Part shown: piece by piece, positions 9,834 to 20,732 of the stretch
How positions within the stretch are numbered: the first letter of the stretch is position 1
Layout of the letters: each line of letters begins with the position of its first letter
Assembly (NCBI RefSeq): GCF_022790535.1
Contig: NZ_LOHG01000004.1
Span: 393,890 to 457,889 of the forward strand
From: Pseudomonas maioricensis
GTDB taxonomy: Bacteria; Pseudomonadota; Gammaproteobacteria; Pseudomonadales; Pseudomonadaceae
Length of the DNA: 64,000 nucleotides
Reading direction: 5' to 3'
The notes under the pieces: generated by a model
Database searches by the model: none
Told to the model about the DNA's origin: nothing
What the model saw: only the letters and a program-made list of their open reading frames with translations
Position numbers and translations under genes: made by a program

Positions 9834-10121
9834 TCAACCCCGAGCTTTCTCGATCAGCTCAATGTACTCATCGGCGTTACGCTGGTCCTTGATCGTCGCA
9901 ATGAAGTCATTGCCGTGCTCGTCCTTACCGTCCAGGTCGTAACCGGCTTCGAGGAAGAACACCAGAAACCGTTCGAAATCATTGACCCGCAGACCACGGT
10001 AAGCCTTGATCAGCTTGTGCAACGATGGCGACGTAGCATCAACCGGTTCGAAGATCAGGAACGATTTAACCTGCTCATCGCCGATCTCATCACCAATCAA
10101 CTGCTTCTTATCTTTACGCAT
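9834..10121 (-). CDS. PA4642-family protein
   Basis: Cytosolic protein of 95 residues, MRKDKKQLIGDEIGDEQVKS at the N-terminus and acidic overall (GYDLDGKDEHGNDFIATI near the middle). GGAG lies six bases before the ATG at 10121; an upstream in-frame ATG at 10244 would add 41 residues of unlike composition and has no binding site. It sits next to mqo, as PA4642 does in PAO1. Function unknown. Confidence 0.85.
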   Translation of the reverse strand: MRKDKKQLIGDEIGDEQVKSFLIFEPVDATSPSLHKLIKAYRGLRVNDFERFLVFFLEAGYDLDGKDEHGNDFIATIKDQRNADEYIELIEKARG

Positions 10122-10188
10122 TGCGTGCTCCAACTGAATCGCTGACGTTTTGTCCGGCGGGCAGTTTACCCCCGGCCCGACAAAAGGC

Positions 10189-10677
10189 TCAACGAGTACG
10201 AACGGCCCCAGTGTGCAAATCCGCCCATACATGGCCGTTGGCATAGCTCAGGAACTGGCAGTACAGCTTCTCGTTGCGCAGCAGGTCCATCAGTGTTCGG
10301 TATTGCGCGACCGGGTAATACAGATTCAGCACTCGGGTCTTGTCATCAAAAACCGGCTTTTTAAGGCTTTTGCTCTCACTGTCGAAATGAATCAGCACCT
10401 CATTGATCGTGGCGCCCTTATTCATCGGCTTGCCTTTGAGGCGAAGCAGTACCGGTGCCGTGACAGGAATGGGAGTCTGATTGGATTGACGCTGATTACC
10501 CACCACCACGGAATACTCGGTGATCTGCAGCAATTGTTGCTGCTCGGGTTCGCCTTCACGCAGATTAAGGTCGTCTGGCGGCAGGTATTGGGCGTGCATG
10601 GGTTCAGCTGAAACAGGCGCTGCAACTGGCAGGCAGCACAGCAGCGCGAGTGTTGCGCTACGGATCAAAAGCTTCAT
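10189..10677 (-). CDS. secreted or periplasmic hypothetical protein
   Basis: Protein of 162 residues with a cleavable signal peptide (MKLLIRSATLALLCCLPVAA, likely cut after VSA). The mature part is polar with a QQQLLQITEYSVVV strand and a central VLLRLKGKPMNKGATINEVL segment. GGAAG precedes the ATG at 10677. No domain recognised. Lies between the PA4642-like gene and hpt, where PAO1 also carries a small conserved gene. Confidence 0.7.
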   Translation of the reverse strand: MKLLIRSATLALLCCLPVAAPVSAEPMHAQYLPPDDLNLREGEPEQQQLLQITEYSVVVGNQRQSNQTPIPVTAPVLLRLKGKPMNKGATINEVLIHFDSESKSLKKPVFDDKTRVLNLYYPVAQYRTLMDLLRNEKLYCQFLSYANGHVWADLHTGAVRTR

Positions 10678-10732
10678 TTCGACTTCCCGCAAGGACAGGG
10701 CTGGCACTTTAGCACGCGGAAAGACTCGGTCC

Positions 10733-10807
10733 CTGTAGGAGCTGCCGCAGGCTGCGAACCGCGGTGCATCTGAAAAATCGCCTCGCAGCCTTCGGCAGCT
10801 CCTACAG
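10733..10807. repeat. REP doublet, GTAGGAGCTGCCG class
   Basis: Arms CTGTAGGAGCTGCCGCAGGC and the complement of CTGTAGGAGCTGCCGAAGGC differ at one base. Same class as 47617-47689. Confidence 0.9.
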
Positions 10808-10827
10808 AGAATGGTGTCGGACCTTGA

Positions 10828-11385
10828 TTACATCCCTTTAACCGCATAAATCCCGGCAGCATTACGCCAGTAGCCTTTGTAATCCATGCCATAACCGAAG
10901 ATATAGCGGTCAACGCACGGCAGGCCTACGAAGTCGGCTTTCAGGTCAGGGCGTGCTTTGCGGTCGTGGTCTTTATCGATCAACACCGCGGTGTGCACAG
11001 CGCGGGCACCGGCATGTTTGCAGAAGTCGATGATCGCGCCCAACGTGTGACCTTCGTCAAGAATGTCATCGATGATCAGCACATCACGGTCGATAAACGA
11101 GACTTCCGGCTTGGCCTTCCAGAACAGATCACCGCCGCTGGTTTCATTGCGATAGCGAGTGGCGTGCAGGTAAGACGCCTCCAGCGGGAAGTTCAGGTGA
11201 GTCAGCAGCTTGCCCGAGAAGATCAGACCGCCGTTCATCACGCAGAACACCACCGGATTACGCTCGGCCAGTTCGGCATTGATGTGTGCGCCAACGCGGG
11301 CGATGGCCGCTTCGACTTCAGCTTCTGTGTACAGGCAGTCAGCCTCGCGCATGATTTGACGGATATGCTCGAGATCAGCGGACAT
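10828..11385 (-). CDS. hpt: hypoxanthine-guanine phosphoribosyltransferase
   Basis: Salvages hypoxanthine or guanine with PRPP to IMP or GMP in the cytosol. The PRPP-binding motif VLIIDDILDEGHTLGAI lies near residues 104-120, with the VVFCVMNGGLIFSG loop near 47-60. The 185-residue length is normal for the family. GGAGAG six bases before the ATG at 11385 supports that start over one at 11454. Divergent from upp across a 182-base promoter region, consistent with shared nucleobase-salvage function. Confidence 0.93.
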   Translation of the reverse strand: MSADLEHIRQIMREADCLYTEAEVEAAIARVGAHINAELAERNPVVFCVMNGGLIFSGKLLTHLNFPLEASYLHATRYRNETSGGDLFWKAKPEVSFIDRDVLIIDDILDEGHTLGAIIDFCKHAGARAVHTAVLIDKDHDRKARPDLKADFVGLPCVDRYIFGYGMDYKGYWRNAAGIYAVKGM

Positions 11386-11567
11386 GACGCTCTCCAGGGG
11401 GCAGTGTAAGAAAAGCGGGCAAAGGTACGCATCCGCTTCAGTCAGAGCAAGCAATTCTGGACTAACGTGTCAGGAATTGTCTGAAAACACCGTAAGGCAC
11501 GTAGGACAGTAACAGCTGAATAGATTAACCTAGGCCGTTTTTTTGCCCCCCGCCGGAGCTTTTTCCT

Positions 11568-12203
11568 ATGCCTATTCGTGAGATCCGCCATCCGCTGATC
11601 CGCCACAAGCTCGGCCTGATGCGCCGCGCTGACATCAGCACCAAGAATTTCCGTGAGCTCGCTCAGGAAGTCGGTGCCCTGCTCACCTACGAAGCCACCG
11701 CCGATCTGCCGCTGGAAACCTATGAGATCCAGGGCTGGGCCGGTACTGTGCCGGTCGAAAAAATCGCCGGAAAGAAGATCACTGTAGTGCCGATTCTGCG
11801 TGCTGGCATCGGCATGCTCGACGGCGTACTCAGCCTGATCCCGGGCGCCAAAGTCAGCGCCGTGGGTGTAGCGCGCAACGAGGAAACCCTTGAGGCGCAC
11901 ACGTATCTGGAGAAACTGGTTCCGGAAATCGACGAACGTCTGGCCATGATCATTGACCCGATGCTCGCCACCGGCGGCTCGATGGTTGCCACAATCAATC
12001 TGCTGAAAAAAGCAGGCTGCAAGGAAATCCGCGCCATGGTCCTGGTCGCTGCGCCAGAGGGCATTGCCGTGGTCGAGGCCGCGCACCCTGACGTGATCAT
12101 CTACACCGCGTCCATTGATGAGCGCCTGAACGAACATGGCTACATCATTCCGGGCCTGGGCGATGCCGGTGACAAAATTTTTGGCACCAAGCAAAAGGAT
12201 TAA
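11568..12203 (+). CDS. upp: uracil phosphoribosyltransferase
   Basis: Converts uracil and PRPP to UMP. The 211-residue protein contains the PRPP motif [20 protein letters not shown] at about 126-145, the [15 protein letters not shown] block near 73-87 and the conserved C-terminal [17 protein letters not shown] uracil-binding loop. The stop codon overlaps the start of uraA by one base, so uptake and salvage of uracil are co-expressed. Confidence 0.98.
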   Translation: MPIREIRHPLIRHKLGLMRRADISTKNFRELAQEVGALLTYEATADLPLETYEIQGWAGTVPVEKIAGKKITVVPILRAGIGMLDGVLSLIPGAKVSAVGVARNEETLEAHTYLEKLVPEIDERLAMIIDPMLATGGSMVATINLLKKAGCKEIRAMVLVAAPEGIAVVEAAHPDVIIYTASIDERLNEHGYIIPGLGDAGDKIFGTKQKD

Positions 12204-13483
12204 TGATGAGGCAGGACGAGTTCAACGATCCACTGTGGCGCACCGTGCTGTCCGGTGCGCAGATGCTCTTCGTGGCGTTCGGCGCGCTGGTGCTCATGCC
12301 GCTGATCACCGGGCTGGATCCTAACGTCGCACTGTTTACCGCGGGCCTGGGTACATTGCTGTTTCAAATCGTCACCGGACGTCAGGTGCCCGTCTTTCTG
12401 GCATCGAGCTTTGCGTTCATCACGCCGATCATTCTTGCCAAGGGCCAGTTTGGCCTTGCGGCGACCATGGGCGGCGTCATGGCAGCGGGTTTCGTCTACA
12501 CCTTTCTCGGCCTTGCCGTGAAGATCAAAGGTACTGGCTTCATCGATAAGCTGCTGCCACCTGTTGTGATCGGCCCGGTGATTATCTCCATCGGCCTGGC
12601 CATGGCGCCGATTGCGGCCAACATGGCGATGGGCAAAAGTGGCGACGGCGCGGAGTTGATCCCGTACAGCACTGCGATGCTGATCTCGATGCCTGCGCTG
12701 CTGACCACCTTGGTCGTAGCGGTGTTCGGCAAAGGCATTTTCCGCCTGGTGCCGATCATCTCCGGCGTGCTGGTGGGCTTCGCTCTGTCGTTCTACTTTG
12801 GCGTGGTCGACACCGCAAAAATCGCGGCCGCTCCGTGGCTGGCACTGCCAGCGTTCACGGCACCGGAGTTCAACTGGCAGGCGATTCTGTTTATCGTGCC
12901 GGTAGCCTTGGCGCCCGCTATTGAACACATCGGAGGTGTGATTGCGGTCGGCAGCGTGACCGGGCGTGATTACCTGAAGAAACCTGGTCTGCATCGCACG
13001 TTGTTTGGTGACGGCATAGCGACCACCGCAGCAGGCCTGTTCGGCGGTCCACCCAACACGACCTACGCCGAAGTGACTGGCGCCGTGATGCTGACCAAGA
13101 ACTACAATCCGAAGATCATGACCTGGGCGGCAGTTTTCGCGATCACTCTGGCGTTCATCGGCAAGTTCGGCGCACTGCTGCAAAGCATTCCGGTGCCAGT
13201 GATGGGCGGGATTCTCTGCCTGTTGTTCGGCTCGATTGCAGCGGTCGGCATGAACACCCTGATTCGCCACAAGGTCGACCTGGCCGAAGCCCGCAATCTG
13301 GTGATCGTGTCAGTCACACTGGTGTTTGGTATCGGCGGCGTCTTGATCGGCACCGGCAACGGCCCCGACGATTTCGGCCTCAAAGGCATCGCCCTGTGCG
13401 CTGTAACCGCTATCGCATTGAACCTGCTGCTGCCGGGTAATGACGGCTGGAAGAACAAGCATCTGGATGATCAACTGCCGTAG
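12203..13483 (+). CDS. uraA: uracil permease
   Basis: Inner-membrane uracil:proton symporter of the NCS2 family, 426 residues with about 14 hydrophobic segments. The signature region APAIEHIGGVIAVGSVTGRD is near residues 235-254, including the essential glutamate, and the GGPPNTTYAEVTGAV block with its second conserved glutamate is at about 279-293. It begins inside the upp stop (taATGATG). A REP doublet follows the operon. Confidence 0.95.
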   Translation: MMRQDEFNDPLWRTVLSGAQMLFVAFGALVLMPLITGLDPNVALFTAGLGTLLFQIVTGRQVPVFLASSFAFITPIILAKGQFGLAATMGGVMAAGFVYTFLGLAVKIKGTGFIDKLLPPVVIGPVIISIGLAMAPIAANMAMGKSGDGAELIPYSTAMLISMPALLTTLVVAVFGKGIFRLVPIISGVLVGFALSFYFGVVDTAKIAAAPWLALPAFTAPEFNWQAILFIVPVALAPAIEHIGGVIAVGSVTGRDYLKKPGLHRTLFGDGIATTAAGLFGGPPNTTYAEVTGAVMLTKNYNPKIMTWAAVFAITLAFIGKFGALLQSIPVPVMGGILCLLFGSIAAVGMNTLIRHKVDLAEARNLVIVSVTLVFGIGGVLIGTGNGPDDFGLKGIALCAVTAIALNLLLPGNDGWKNKHLDDQLP

Positions 13484-13550
13484 GGCAACTGCGCTGCAGA
13501 TGCAGAATCTGTTGGAGATTCTCTGTTTTTTCCGCAAGCTGATTGACTCC

Positions 13551-13636
13551 GTGGGAGCCGAGCTTGCTCGCGATAAGGCTGGACGCGGTTAACTTAAAAC
13601 CGCGTTGCTCTTATCGCGAGCAAGCTCGGCTCCCAC
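13551..13636. repeat. REP doublet (REPIN)
   Basis: Arms GTGGGAGCCGAGCTTGCTCG(CGATAAG) are perfect reverse complements over 27 bases. The spacer carries its own smaller hairpin, ACGCGGTT / AACCGCGT. Confidence 0.92.
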
Positions 13637-13671
13637 AGGGGAAAACGTTTCAAGTCAGGAAATCAATCGAC

Positions 13672-14697
13672 TCACAACATCACCGGCGCCCGCTCGCACA
13701 GCGTGTTCAGTTGCGCAGCCCAGTTCGGGTCGTCATTCAGGCACGGTATAAGCACCAGCTCCTCTCCCCCAGCAGCCTTGAACTGTTCAGCGCCGCGATC
13801 ACCGATTTCCTCCAGCGTCTCGATGCAATCGGCGACGAACGCCGGGCACATCACCAGCAGCTTCTTCACGCCCTGTGCGGCCAACTCCTCAAGGCGCGCT
13901 TCGGTGTAGGGTTCGATCCATTTCGCACGCCCCAGCCGCGACTGGAACGACACTGACCATTTACCATCGGCAATGCCCATCTGTTTGGCAAACACCGCTG
14001 CCGAGCGCAGACACTGTGCGCGATAGCAGGTGGCGAGTACTTCCGGCGAAGCGTTCTTGCAGCAGTCAGCATCCTTGAAGCAATGATTGCCGGTCGGATC
14101 AAGCTTGGTCAGGTGCCGCTCGGGCAAACCATGGAAGCTCAGCAGCAGGTGATCATGAGGCTGTTCAAGGTGCGGCTTCACACTTGCAACCAAAGCATCG
14201 ATGTATTCGGGCTGATCATAAAAAGCCTGTAATACCGAAAACGTCACGTTCAGTGACCTGGCCTTTACAACCCGTTTGGCCTCTTCGATCACCGTCGTCA
14301 CCGTGCTGTCGGCGAACTGCGGATACAGCGGCGCCAGGGTGATCTTGCTGATGCCTTGCGCAGCCAGTCGAGTGAGCACGGTTTCAATGGAAGGCTCGCC
14401 GTAACGCATCGCCAACTCGACGGGCCCGTGGCTCCACTCTTTGCTCATGGCTTGCTGCAGACGCTTGCTCAACACCACCAGAGGCGACCCTTCATCCCAC
14501 CAGATGGAAGCGTAGGCATGCGCGGATTGCTCAGGGCGCTTGATCAGGATCAAAGACACCAACAGTCGGCGAACCGGCCACGGCAAATCAATGACGTAGG
14601 GGTCCATCAGGAACTGGTTGAGATAACGGCGAACATCAGCCACAGACGTGGAGGCTGGTGAACCCAGGTTGACCAGCAACAGCGCGTGATCGGTCAT
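13672..14697 (-). CDS. hemH: ferrochelatase
   Basis: Inserts ferrous iron into protoporphyrin IX, the last step of heme synthesis. The 341-residue protein shows the active-site [12 protein letters not shown] near residue 180 and the C-terminal [20 protein letters not shown] block. AGGAT seven bases before the ATG at 14697 fits; a longer form from 14802 has no support. Just downstream of the TIGR01777 epimerase gene on the same strand, 13 bases apart, so probably co-transcribed. Confidence 0.95.
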   Translation of the reverse strand: MTDHALLLVNLGSPASTSVADVRRYLNQFLMDPYVIDLPWPVRRLLVSLILIKRPEQSAHAYASIWWDEGSPLVVLSKRLQQAMSKEWSHGPVELAMRYGEPSIETVLTRLAAQGISKITLAPLYPQFADSTVTTVIEEAKRVVKARSLNVTFSVLQAFYDQPEYIDALVASVKPHLEQPHDHLLLSFHGLPERHLTKLDPTGNHCFKDADCCKNASPEVLATCYRAQCLRSAAVFAKQMGIADGKWSVSFQSRLGRAKWIEPYTEARLEELAAQGVKKLLVMCPAFVADCIETLEEIGDRGAEQFKAAGGEELVLIPCLNDDPNWAAQLNTLCERAPVML

Positions 14698-14710
14698 GCA
14701 ACATCCTATT

Positions 14711-15613
14711 TCAGTGACGGCCGAGGAAATCGTCCAGGGCAGCGTGCAGTTCGGTAAACCGGAATGTGAAACCCGCCTCTTCCAGGCGAGCAGGTCGAGC
14801 ACGCTGACCGCCCAACAGCAAAACAGACAATTCGCCTAACAGGATTTTCAAAGCCAGTGCAGGCAACGGCATGAATGCAGGGCGATGCAGAACACCTGCT
14901 AGCGTCTTGGCAAACTCATGATTGCGGACCGGGTGGGGTGCGCAGAGATTATACGGACCTTGTGCATCACTCTTGTGCAACAGAAAATCAATCGCAGCGA
15001 TTTGGTCTTTGATGTGTATCCACGGCATCCACTGCCTGCCGTTACCGATAGGCCCGCCCATACCGAATTTGAACGGCGGTAGCAGACGCTGCAACATTCC
15101 GCCGTCCCCGGAGAGCACCAGGCCGGTTCGAATGATCACCACCCGGACACCCTGAGCTTCGGCTCGCTGCGCAGTTTCTTCCCAGGCACCACACAGGTGA
15201 CTGGCGAAATCCTCTTTGACAGGCTGCGACGTTTCATCCAGTTCACGCTCGCCCCCATCACCGTACCAACCCACCGCCGAACCACTGATCAGTACCTGCG
15301 GCTTCTGCGCCCGCGACTCAAACCAGGCCAGCAATTGCTCAGTCAAACCAATGCGACTGTCCCACAACTGAGTTCTGCGCTTACGCGTCCAGGGCCGGTC
15401 AGCGATCGGCGCACCGGCAAGGTTGATGACCGCATCGAGCGGCTGTTCATTCAGCTCGCTGAGCTGGGCAACCCCTCGAACAGCACTGCCACACAGCTTC
15501 GGAACGTCATGAGGTCTGCGACTCCAGACCGTGACCTGATGACCCTGTTGCGTCCAGAGCTGGCAAAGCTGCCGCCCTATCAAACCAGTACCGCCGGTCA
15601 GCAATATGTGCAT
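14711..15613 (-). CDS. TIGR01777 family epimerase (YfcH/SDR39U1-like)
   Basis: Atypical short-chain dehydrogenase of 300 residues. The NAD(P)-binding motif [13 protein letters not shown] is at residues 4-16, the [14 protein letters not shown] stretch near 64-77 and the [13 protein letters not shown] active-site region near 111-123. The C-terminal extension with [12 protein letters not shown] and [14 protein letters not shown] is typical of DUF1731. AGGAAA precedes the ATG. Substrate unknown. In several bacteria this gene lies near heme or photolyase genes, as here. Confidence 0.9.
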   Translation of the reverse strand: MHILLTGGTGLIGRQLCQLWTQQGHQVTVWSRRPHDVPKLCGSAVRGVAQLSELNEQPLDAVINLAGAPIADRPWTRKRRTQLWDSRIGLTEQLLAWFESRAQKPQVLISGSAVGWYGDGGERELDETSQPVKEDFASHLCGAWEETAQRAEAQGVRVVIIRTGLVLSGDGGMLQRLLPPFKFGMGGPIGNGRQWMPWIHIKDQIAAIDFLLHKSDAQGPYNLCAPHPVRNHEFAKTLAGVLHRPAFMPLPALALKILLGELSVLLLGGQRARPARLEEAGFTFRFTELHAALDDFLGRH

Positions 15614-15835
15614 GGCAGGTTTCCTTGCGTGGCGTTCGCGAGTATTCGGTAGTCTATTTTTTATGGCCGCATCTGTTCACGTCAGCAGATTGCTCTTGAA
15701 CAATAGGTCAAACATCACGAGGGAGCAGACAGCCCATCCTTTCGGATAGTTGCCCAATGCCCTCAAGTGTCGGATTTTAAGCTCGAGCCGTACGAGACAC
15801 ATTGCGCTGGATCCGGACAGTAGATCACAGCTAGT

Positions 15836-15859
15836 TATACCGAAAAACAATATTGTACA
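15836..15859. promoter_or_regulatory. LitR/PplR-type operator candidate before the renalase gene (imperfect)
   Basis: TATACC at 15836 and TGTACA at 15854 are separated by exactly 12 bases, matching the T(G/A)TACA-N12-TGTA(C/T)A pattern I recall for P. putida PplR sites, with one mismatch in the left half. The site lies about 50 bases upstream of the renalase ATG and could also influence the divergent epimerase gene. Confidence 0.6.
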
Positions 15860-15867
15860 GGTTTTAA

Positions 15868-17105
<1,238 letters not shown>

Positions 17106-17211
17106 CGCGCAGGCAGCTGCGTCATGGGAGCCGGGAAGACCGCATCACTGACAGCAGGAATACGCCGACTGTAACCCCCCTCACCGACAGGACTGGAACA
17201 GGGAGCTCTTC

Positions 17212-17234
17212 TCGCGAGCAAGCTCTGCTCCCAC
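17212..17234. repeat. single REP element
   Basis: TCGCGAGCAAGCTCTGCTCCCAC is one REP arm; the left partner (CAGGGAGCTCT) is degenerate. It lies between the Trp-rich gene and the ybgA-like operon promoter. Confidence 0.7.
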
Positions 17235-17276
17235 ATGACCCGCGCTATCCACCCCCCCCCAGCCCGATACAAAACC

Positions 17277-17300
17277 TGTACAAACCATTTGACTTGTACA
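17277..17300. promoter_or_regulatory. LitR/PplR-type operator 1 of the photolyase operon
   Basis: Perfect TGTACA-N12-TGTACA. It covers the putative -35 hexamer TTGACT (17289-17294), as expected for a repressor site. Confidence 0.75.
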
Positions 17301-17316
17301 CCGCTGAACCTATGAT
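17289..17316 (+). promoter_or_regulatory. sigma-70-like promoter of the ybgA-litR-phr operon
   Basis: TTGACT (17289-17294) and TATGAT (17311-17316) are separated by 16 bases, close to consensus. The promoter is bracketed by the two palindromic operators. Confidence 0.65.
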
Positions 17317-17326
17317 GAACCAACGT

Positions 17327-17350
17327 TGTACAGAAAATTAACTCTGTACA
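17327..17350. promoter_or_regulatory. LitR/PplR-type operator 2 of the photolyase operon
   Basis: Second perfect TGTACA-N12-TGTACA, exactly 50 bases downstream of operator 1 (start to start) and 20 bases before the ATG at 17370. It lies just after the putative transcription start. Confidence 0.75.
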
Positions 17351-17369
17351 AGTCAGTTCAGAGGTTCGC

Positions 17370-18332
17370 ATGCTCTCACCGGCAGTCCATAAACCGAAAC
17401 TCGGCATCAGTGCCTGCCTCATGGGCGATGAGGTGCGGTTCAATGGGGGTCATAAAGAATCCCATTTATGCACCCGCGAGCTGACCGAGTACTTCGAATT
17501 TGTCACCGCCTGTCCTGAAGTGGCGATCGGCATGGGCATCCCTCGTGAACCGATTCGTCTGGTCGGCGACGCGCAAAGTCCTCAAGCCGTCGGCACCGTT
17601 AACAAAGATCTCAATGTTACTCAGTCGCTGGCCGACTACGGCGTCAAGATGGCGCAAGAGTTGGGCGATATCTGCGGCTACATCTTTATGCAGAAGTCGC
17701 CGTCCTGTGGCCTGGAGCGCGTCAAGGTCTACACGGAAAATGGCGCCCCCGTTGAGGGGGGAGGACGCGGGATTTATGCCCAGGCGTTTTGCGAGCGCCA
17801 CCCAAACCTTCCGGTAGAAGAAGACGGCCGCCTGAATGACGCGGTGCTGCGCGAAAACTTCATTACCCGGGTGTTTGCCTACGCCGCCTGGCAGGAACTG
17901 CTCAAGGCTGGCATTACCCGCCGCAGCCTGACCGAATTTCACTCGCGCTATAAATATCAGCTCATGGCCAACGACCCCGTGCAATACAAAGCGCTGGGCA
18001 GCCTGCTGGGCAACATGGGCCGCAGTGACCCGAACGACATCGCGCCGCGCTATTTCAGTGACCTGATGAGCGCCCTGAAAAAGCCCGCCACTCGCCGTAC
18101 TCACACCAATGTCCTGCAGCACATCAGTGGCTACCTGAGGCAAACCCTCAGTAGCGCTGACAAGCAGGAAATTCAGCAACTCATTGCGCAGTACCACCAA
18201 GGCATCGTGCCGTTGATCGTGCCGCTGACGCTGCTCAAACACCACTTCCGCCAGCACCCGGATCCGTATGTAGCCCTGCAGGTTTACATGCAGCCTCATC
18301 CGGAAAATCTCAGCCTGCGAAATGCGATCTAA
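17370..18332 (+). CDS. DUF523 and DUF1722 domain protein (YbgA-like)
   Basis: 320-residue cytosolic protein. The N-terminal DUF523 half (about 1-155) has conserved cysteines in GISACLMG, TACPEV and MQKSPSCGLERVKVY; the C-terminal DUF1722 half (about 190-305) is the YbgA domain with YKYQLMAND and YLRQTLSSADKQ. E. coli ybgA is also joined to phr. AGAGG six bases before the ATG. First gene of a nine-gene operon under two LitR-type operators. The activity is not established to my knowledge; the cysteines suggest metal or cluster binding. Confidence 0.9.
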   Translation: MLSPAVHKPKLGISACLMGDEVRFNGGHKESHLCTRELTEYFEFVTACPEVAIGMGIPREPIRLVGDAQSPQAVGTVNKDLNVTQSLADYGVKMAQELGDICGYIFMQKSPSCGLERVKVYTENGAPVEGGGRGIYAQAFCERHPNLPVEEDGRLNDAVLRENFITRVFAYAAWQELLKAGITRRSLTEFHSRYKYQLMANDPVQYKALGSLLGNMGRSDPNDIAPRYFSDLMSALKKPATRRTHTNVLQHISGYLRQTLSSADKQEIQQLIAQYHQGIVPLIVPLTLLKHHFRQHPDPYVALQVYMQPHPENLSLRNAI

Positions 18333-18335
18333 CCC

Positions 18336-19274
18336 ATGACCGACACTCTGATCAAGATCCCCGCACCCGAGCAAAACAGCGAAGAAACCGCTGCGGAAGG
18401 CAACTGGCTGCCCATCCGCGAGGTGGCTCGCCAGACCGGCGTCAACGCCGTCACACTGCGGGCCTGGGAGCGACGCTATGGGCTCATCGTGCCGCACCGC
18501 ACAGCCAAAGGTCATCGGTTGTATTCCCACGAGCACGTCCTGCGAGTGTTGAATATCCTGACCTGGCTTAATCGTGGTGTATCGGTCAGCCAGGTCAAAA
18601 ACCTTATCGACAGCCGTCAGCCCGACACCGGCATCGCCGGTAACGACTGGGACGACCTGCGCCAGAACCTGATCAAATCCATTGCTGAACTGGCCGAGCG
18701 CCGTGTCGACGACCTCTTCAACCAAGCCATGTCGCTCTACCCGCCACGCACGGTCTGCGAGCAACTCCTGCTACCACTGCTGGCTGAGCTGGAGTTCCGC
18801 TGGCAGGGGCAATTTGGCGGGCAGATGGAGCGTGTGTTCTTTTACTCATGGCTGCGCAGCAAACTGGGCGCCCGTATCTACCACAACAACCGTCAACTCA
18901 GCGGTACGCCGGTCCTGCTGGTGAACCACTCCGACCTGCCGCTGGAACCGCAGTTGTGGCTGAGCGCCTGGCTGATCAGCAATGCTGATTGCCCGGTGGA
19001 AGTTTTCGACTGGCCACTACCCAACGGCGAACTGGCACTGGCGGCCGAACACCTCAAGCCGCGGGCAGTGCTGCTCTACTCGAGCAAAGCGTTGCATCAC
19101 GGGCAACTCCCGAAACTGCTGAGCAACGTCCAGTGCCCGACCGTGCTGGCTGGCGCCTGTGTGCGTATTCATTGCGACGACCTCGCCATGACCATCAACA
19201 AGATACAAGGGCTGCATCTGGCTGAAGACCCGCTCGGCGCACTCGCCGCCTTGCAGCTACTGGACCTTCTCTAA
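18336..19274 (+). CDS. MerR-family regulator of the LitR/CarH class, lacking B12 ligands
   Basis: 312-residue DNA-binding protein. The MerR helix-turn-helix is at about 25-95, with WERRYGL and a GHRLYSHEHV wing typical of LitR/CarH. A four-helix-bundle segment (about 110-180) and a Rossmann-like C-terminal domain follow. CarH binds adenosylcobalamin through W-x9-EH and an upstream HxxG-type histidine motif; here the first reads W-x8-ER (RWQGQFGGQMER) and the second is absent. It therefore looks like the class II LitR (PplR) type. Starts three bases after the ybgA-like stop, 10 bases before phr. Confidence 0.85.
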   Translation: MTDTLIKIPAPEQNSEETAAEGNWLPIREVARQTGVNAVTLRAWERRYGLIVPHRTAKGHRLYSHEHVLRVLNILTWLNRGVSVSQVKNLIDSRQPDTGIAGNDWDDLRQNLIKSIAELAERRVDDLFNQAMSLYPPRTVCEQLLLPLLAELEFRWQGQFGGQMERVFFYSWLRSKLGARIYHNNRQLSGTPVLLVNHSDLPLEPQLWLSAWLISNADCPVEVFDWPLPNGELALAAEHLKPRAVLLYSSKALHHGQLPKLLSNVQCPTVLAGACVRIHCDDLAMTINKIQGLHLAEDPLGALAALQLLDLL

Positions 19275-19283
19275 GGAATAAAC

Positions 19284-20732
19284 ATGCAACTGCTATGGCT
19301 GCGCAGCGACTTGCGCGTTCACGACAATACCGCCCTCAGCGCTGCCATGGAGCAGGGTCCTGTTGTGGCTTTGTATCTGATCAGCCCCGGTCAATGGCTC
19401 AGCCATGACGATGCGCCGTGCAAAGTGGATTTCTGGCTGCGCAACCTGGTGGAACTGCAAAAAGCGCTGGGTGCACTGAACGTACCGTTGCTGATTCGCG
19501 TGGCCGACAGTTGGGATCAAGCACCGCAAGTACTGCTGGAGCTGTGTCGCGAACACGATATCCAGACCGTACATGCCAACGAAGAATATGGCATCAACGA
19601 GACCCGCCGGGATGAAGCCGTTGCCGATGCCCTTCAAGACGCCGACATTCAGTGGCGCAGCTATCTGGATCAGTTGTTCTTCAAACCCGGCAGCGTACTG
19701 ACCAAAACGGGTACCTATTTCCAGGTCTTCAGCCAGTTCCGCAAAGTCTGCTACGCCCGCATGCATCAGGCCATGCCGCCGCTGGTTCGCCTCCCTGAAC
19801 CGCAGACTCCGCTGGACATAAAGAGTGATCACATCCCCGAACAGGTAAAGGGTTTCCCAACGCCCACCCAGGCACTTCAAGCCTTGTGGCCTGCGGGTGA
19901 AGACGAAGCCAGTCGGCGTCTGGCCGAGTTCAGCGATGAGCAGATCGACTATTACCGCTCCGAACGTGACTTCCCGGCCAAACCTGGCACCAGCCAGCTC
20001 TCGGCCTACCTGGCCGCAGGCGTGATATCGCCGCGCCAATGTTTGCACGCGGCCCTGAGCAGCAATCAGGGTGAATTCGAAACAGGCAGCGTCGGCGCCG
20101 TCACCTGGATCAACGAGCTGCTGTGGCGCGAATTCTACAAACACATTCTGGTTGGCTTCCCACGCGTCTCACGCCACCGTGCTTTCCGCCCGGAAACCGA
20201 AGCGCTGAAATGGCGGGACGCGCCAGAAGAGTTGGCCGCGTGGCAAGAAGCACGCACCGGTCTGCCGATCATCGACGCCGCCATGCGCCAATTGCTCGAC
20301 ACCGGCTGGATGCACAACCGCCTGCGCATGGTCGTAGCAATGTTCCTGACCAAAAACCTGCTGATTGACTGGCGTGAAGGCGAACGCTTCTTCATGAAAC
20401 ACCTGATCGATGGTGATCTGGCCGCCAACAACGGTGGGTGGCAGTGGAGCTCTTCTACAGGCACGGACTCATCGCCCTACTTCCGGATTTTCAATCCGCT
20501 GTCGCAGTCGGAAAAATTCGACCCTGAAGGACGCTTCCTGAAGCAGTGGTTGCCGGAACTGGCCGAGCTCAACAAGAAAGAAGTCCACAACCCCGCCGCT
20601 GCCGGTGGCTTGTTCGGCGTTGCCAACTATCCAAAACCTATTGTCGACCTGAGCAGCAGTCGCGCCCGTGCCTTGGCCGCGTTCAAGGCCCTGCCTCATC
20701 GCCAGCCCGCAGCCGGAGTCGCTGATGACTGA
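19284..20732 (+). CDS. phr: deoxyribodipyrimidine photolyase
   Basis: Blue-light-driven repair of cyclobutane pyrimidine dimers, 482 residues, class I. The N-terminal antenna-binding Rossmann domain starts LLWLRSDLRVHDNTALSAAM. The C-terminal FAD domain has GWMHNRLRMVVAMFLTKNLL near residue 338 and DGDLAANNGGWQWSSSTGTD near 375, including the tryptophan and asparagine positions of active photolyases. AAGGA precedes the ATG. The next gene starts inside its last codons. Confidence 0.97.
   Translation: MQLLWLRSDLRVHDNTALSAAMEQGPVVALYLISPGQWLSHDDAPCKVDFWLRNLVELQKALGALNVPLLIRVADSWDQAPQVLLELCREHDIQTVHANEEYGINETRRDEAVADALQDADIQWRSYLDQLFFKPGSVLTKTGTYFQVFSQFRKVCYARMHQAMPPLVRLPEPQTPLDIKSDHIPEQVKGFPTPTQALQALWPAGEDEASRRLAEFSDEQIDYYRSERDFPAKPGTSQLSAYLAAGVISPRQCLHAALSSNQGEFETGSVGAVTWINELLWREFYKHILVGFPRVSRHRAFRPETEALKWRDAPEELAAWQEARTGLPIIDAAMRQLLDTGWMHNRLRMVVAMFLTKNLLIDWREGERFFMKHLIDGDLAANNGGWQWSSSTGTDSSPYFRIFNPLSQSEKFDPEGRFLKQWLPELAELNKKEVHNPAAAGGLFGVANYPKPIVDLSSSRARALAAFKALPHRQPAAGVADD

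Noticed and set aside
12200-13270. 356-codon His/Gln/Arg-rich frame antisense to uraA
   Set aside because: The composition is that of a reverse-complemented membrane protein gene; uraA motifs are intact on the plus strand.
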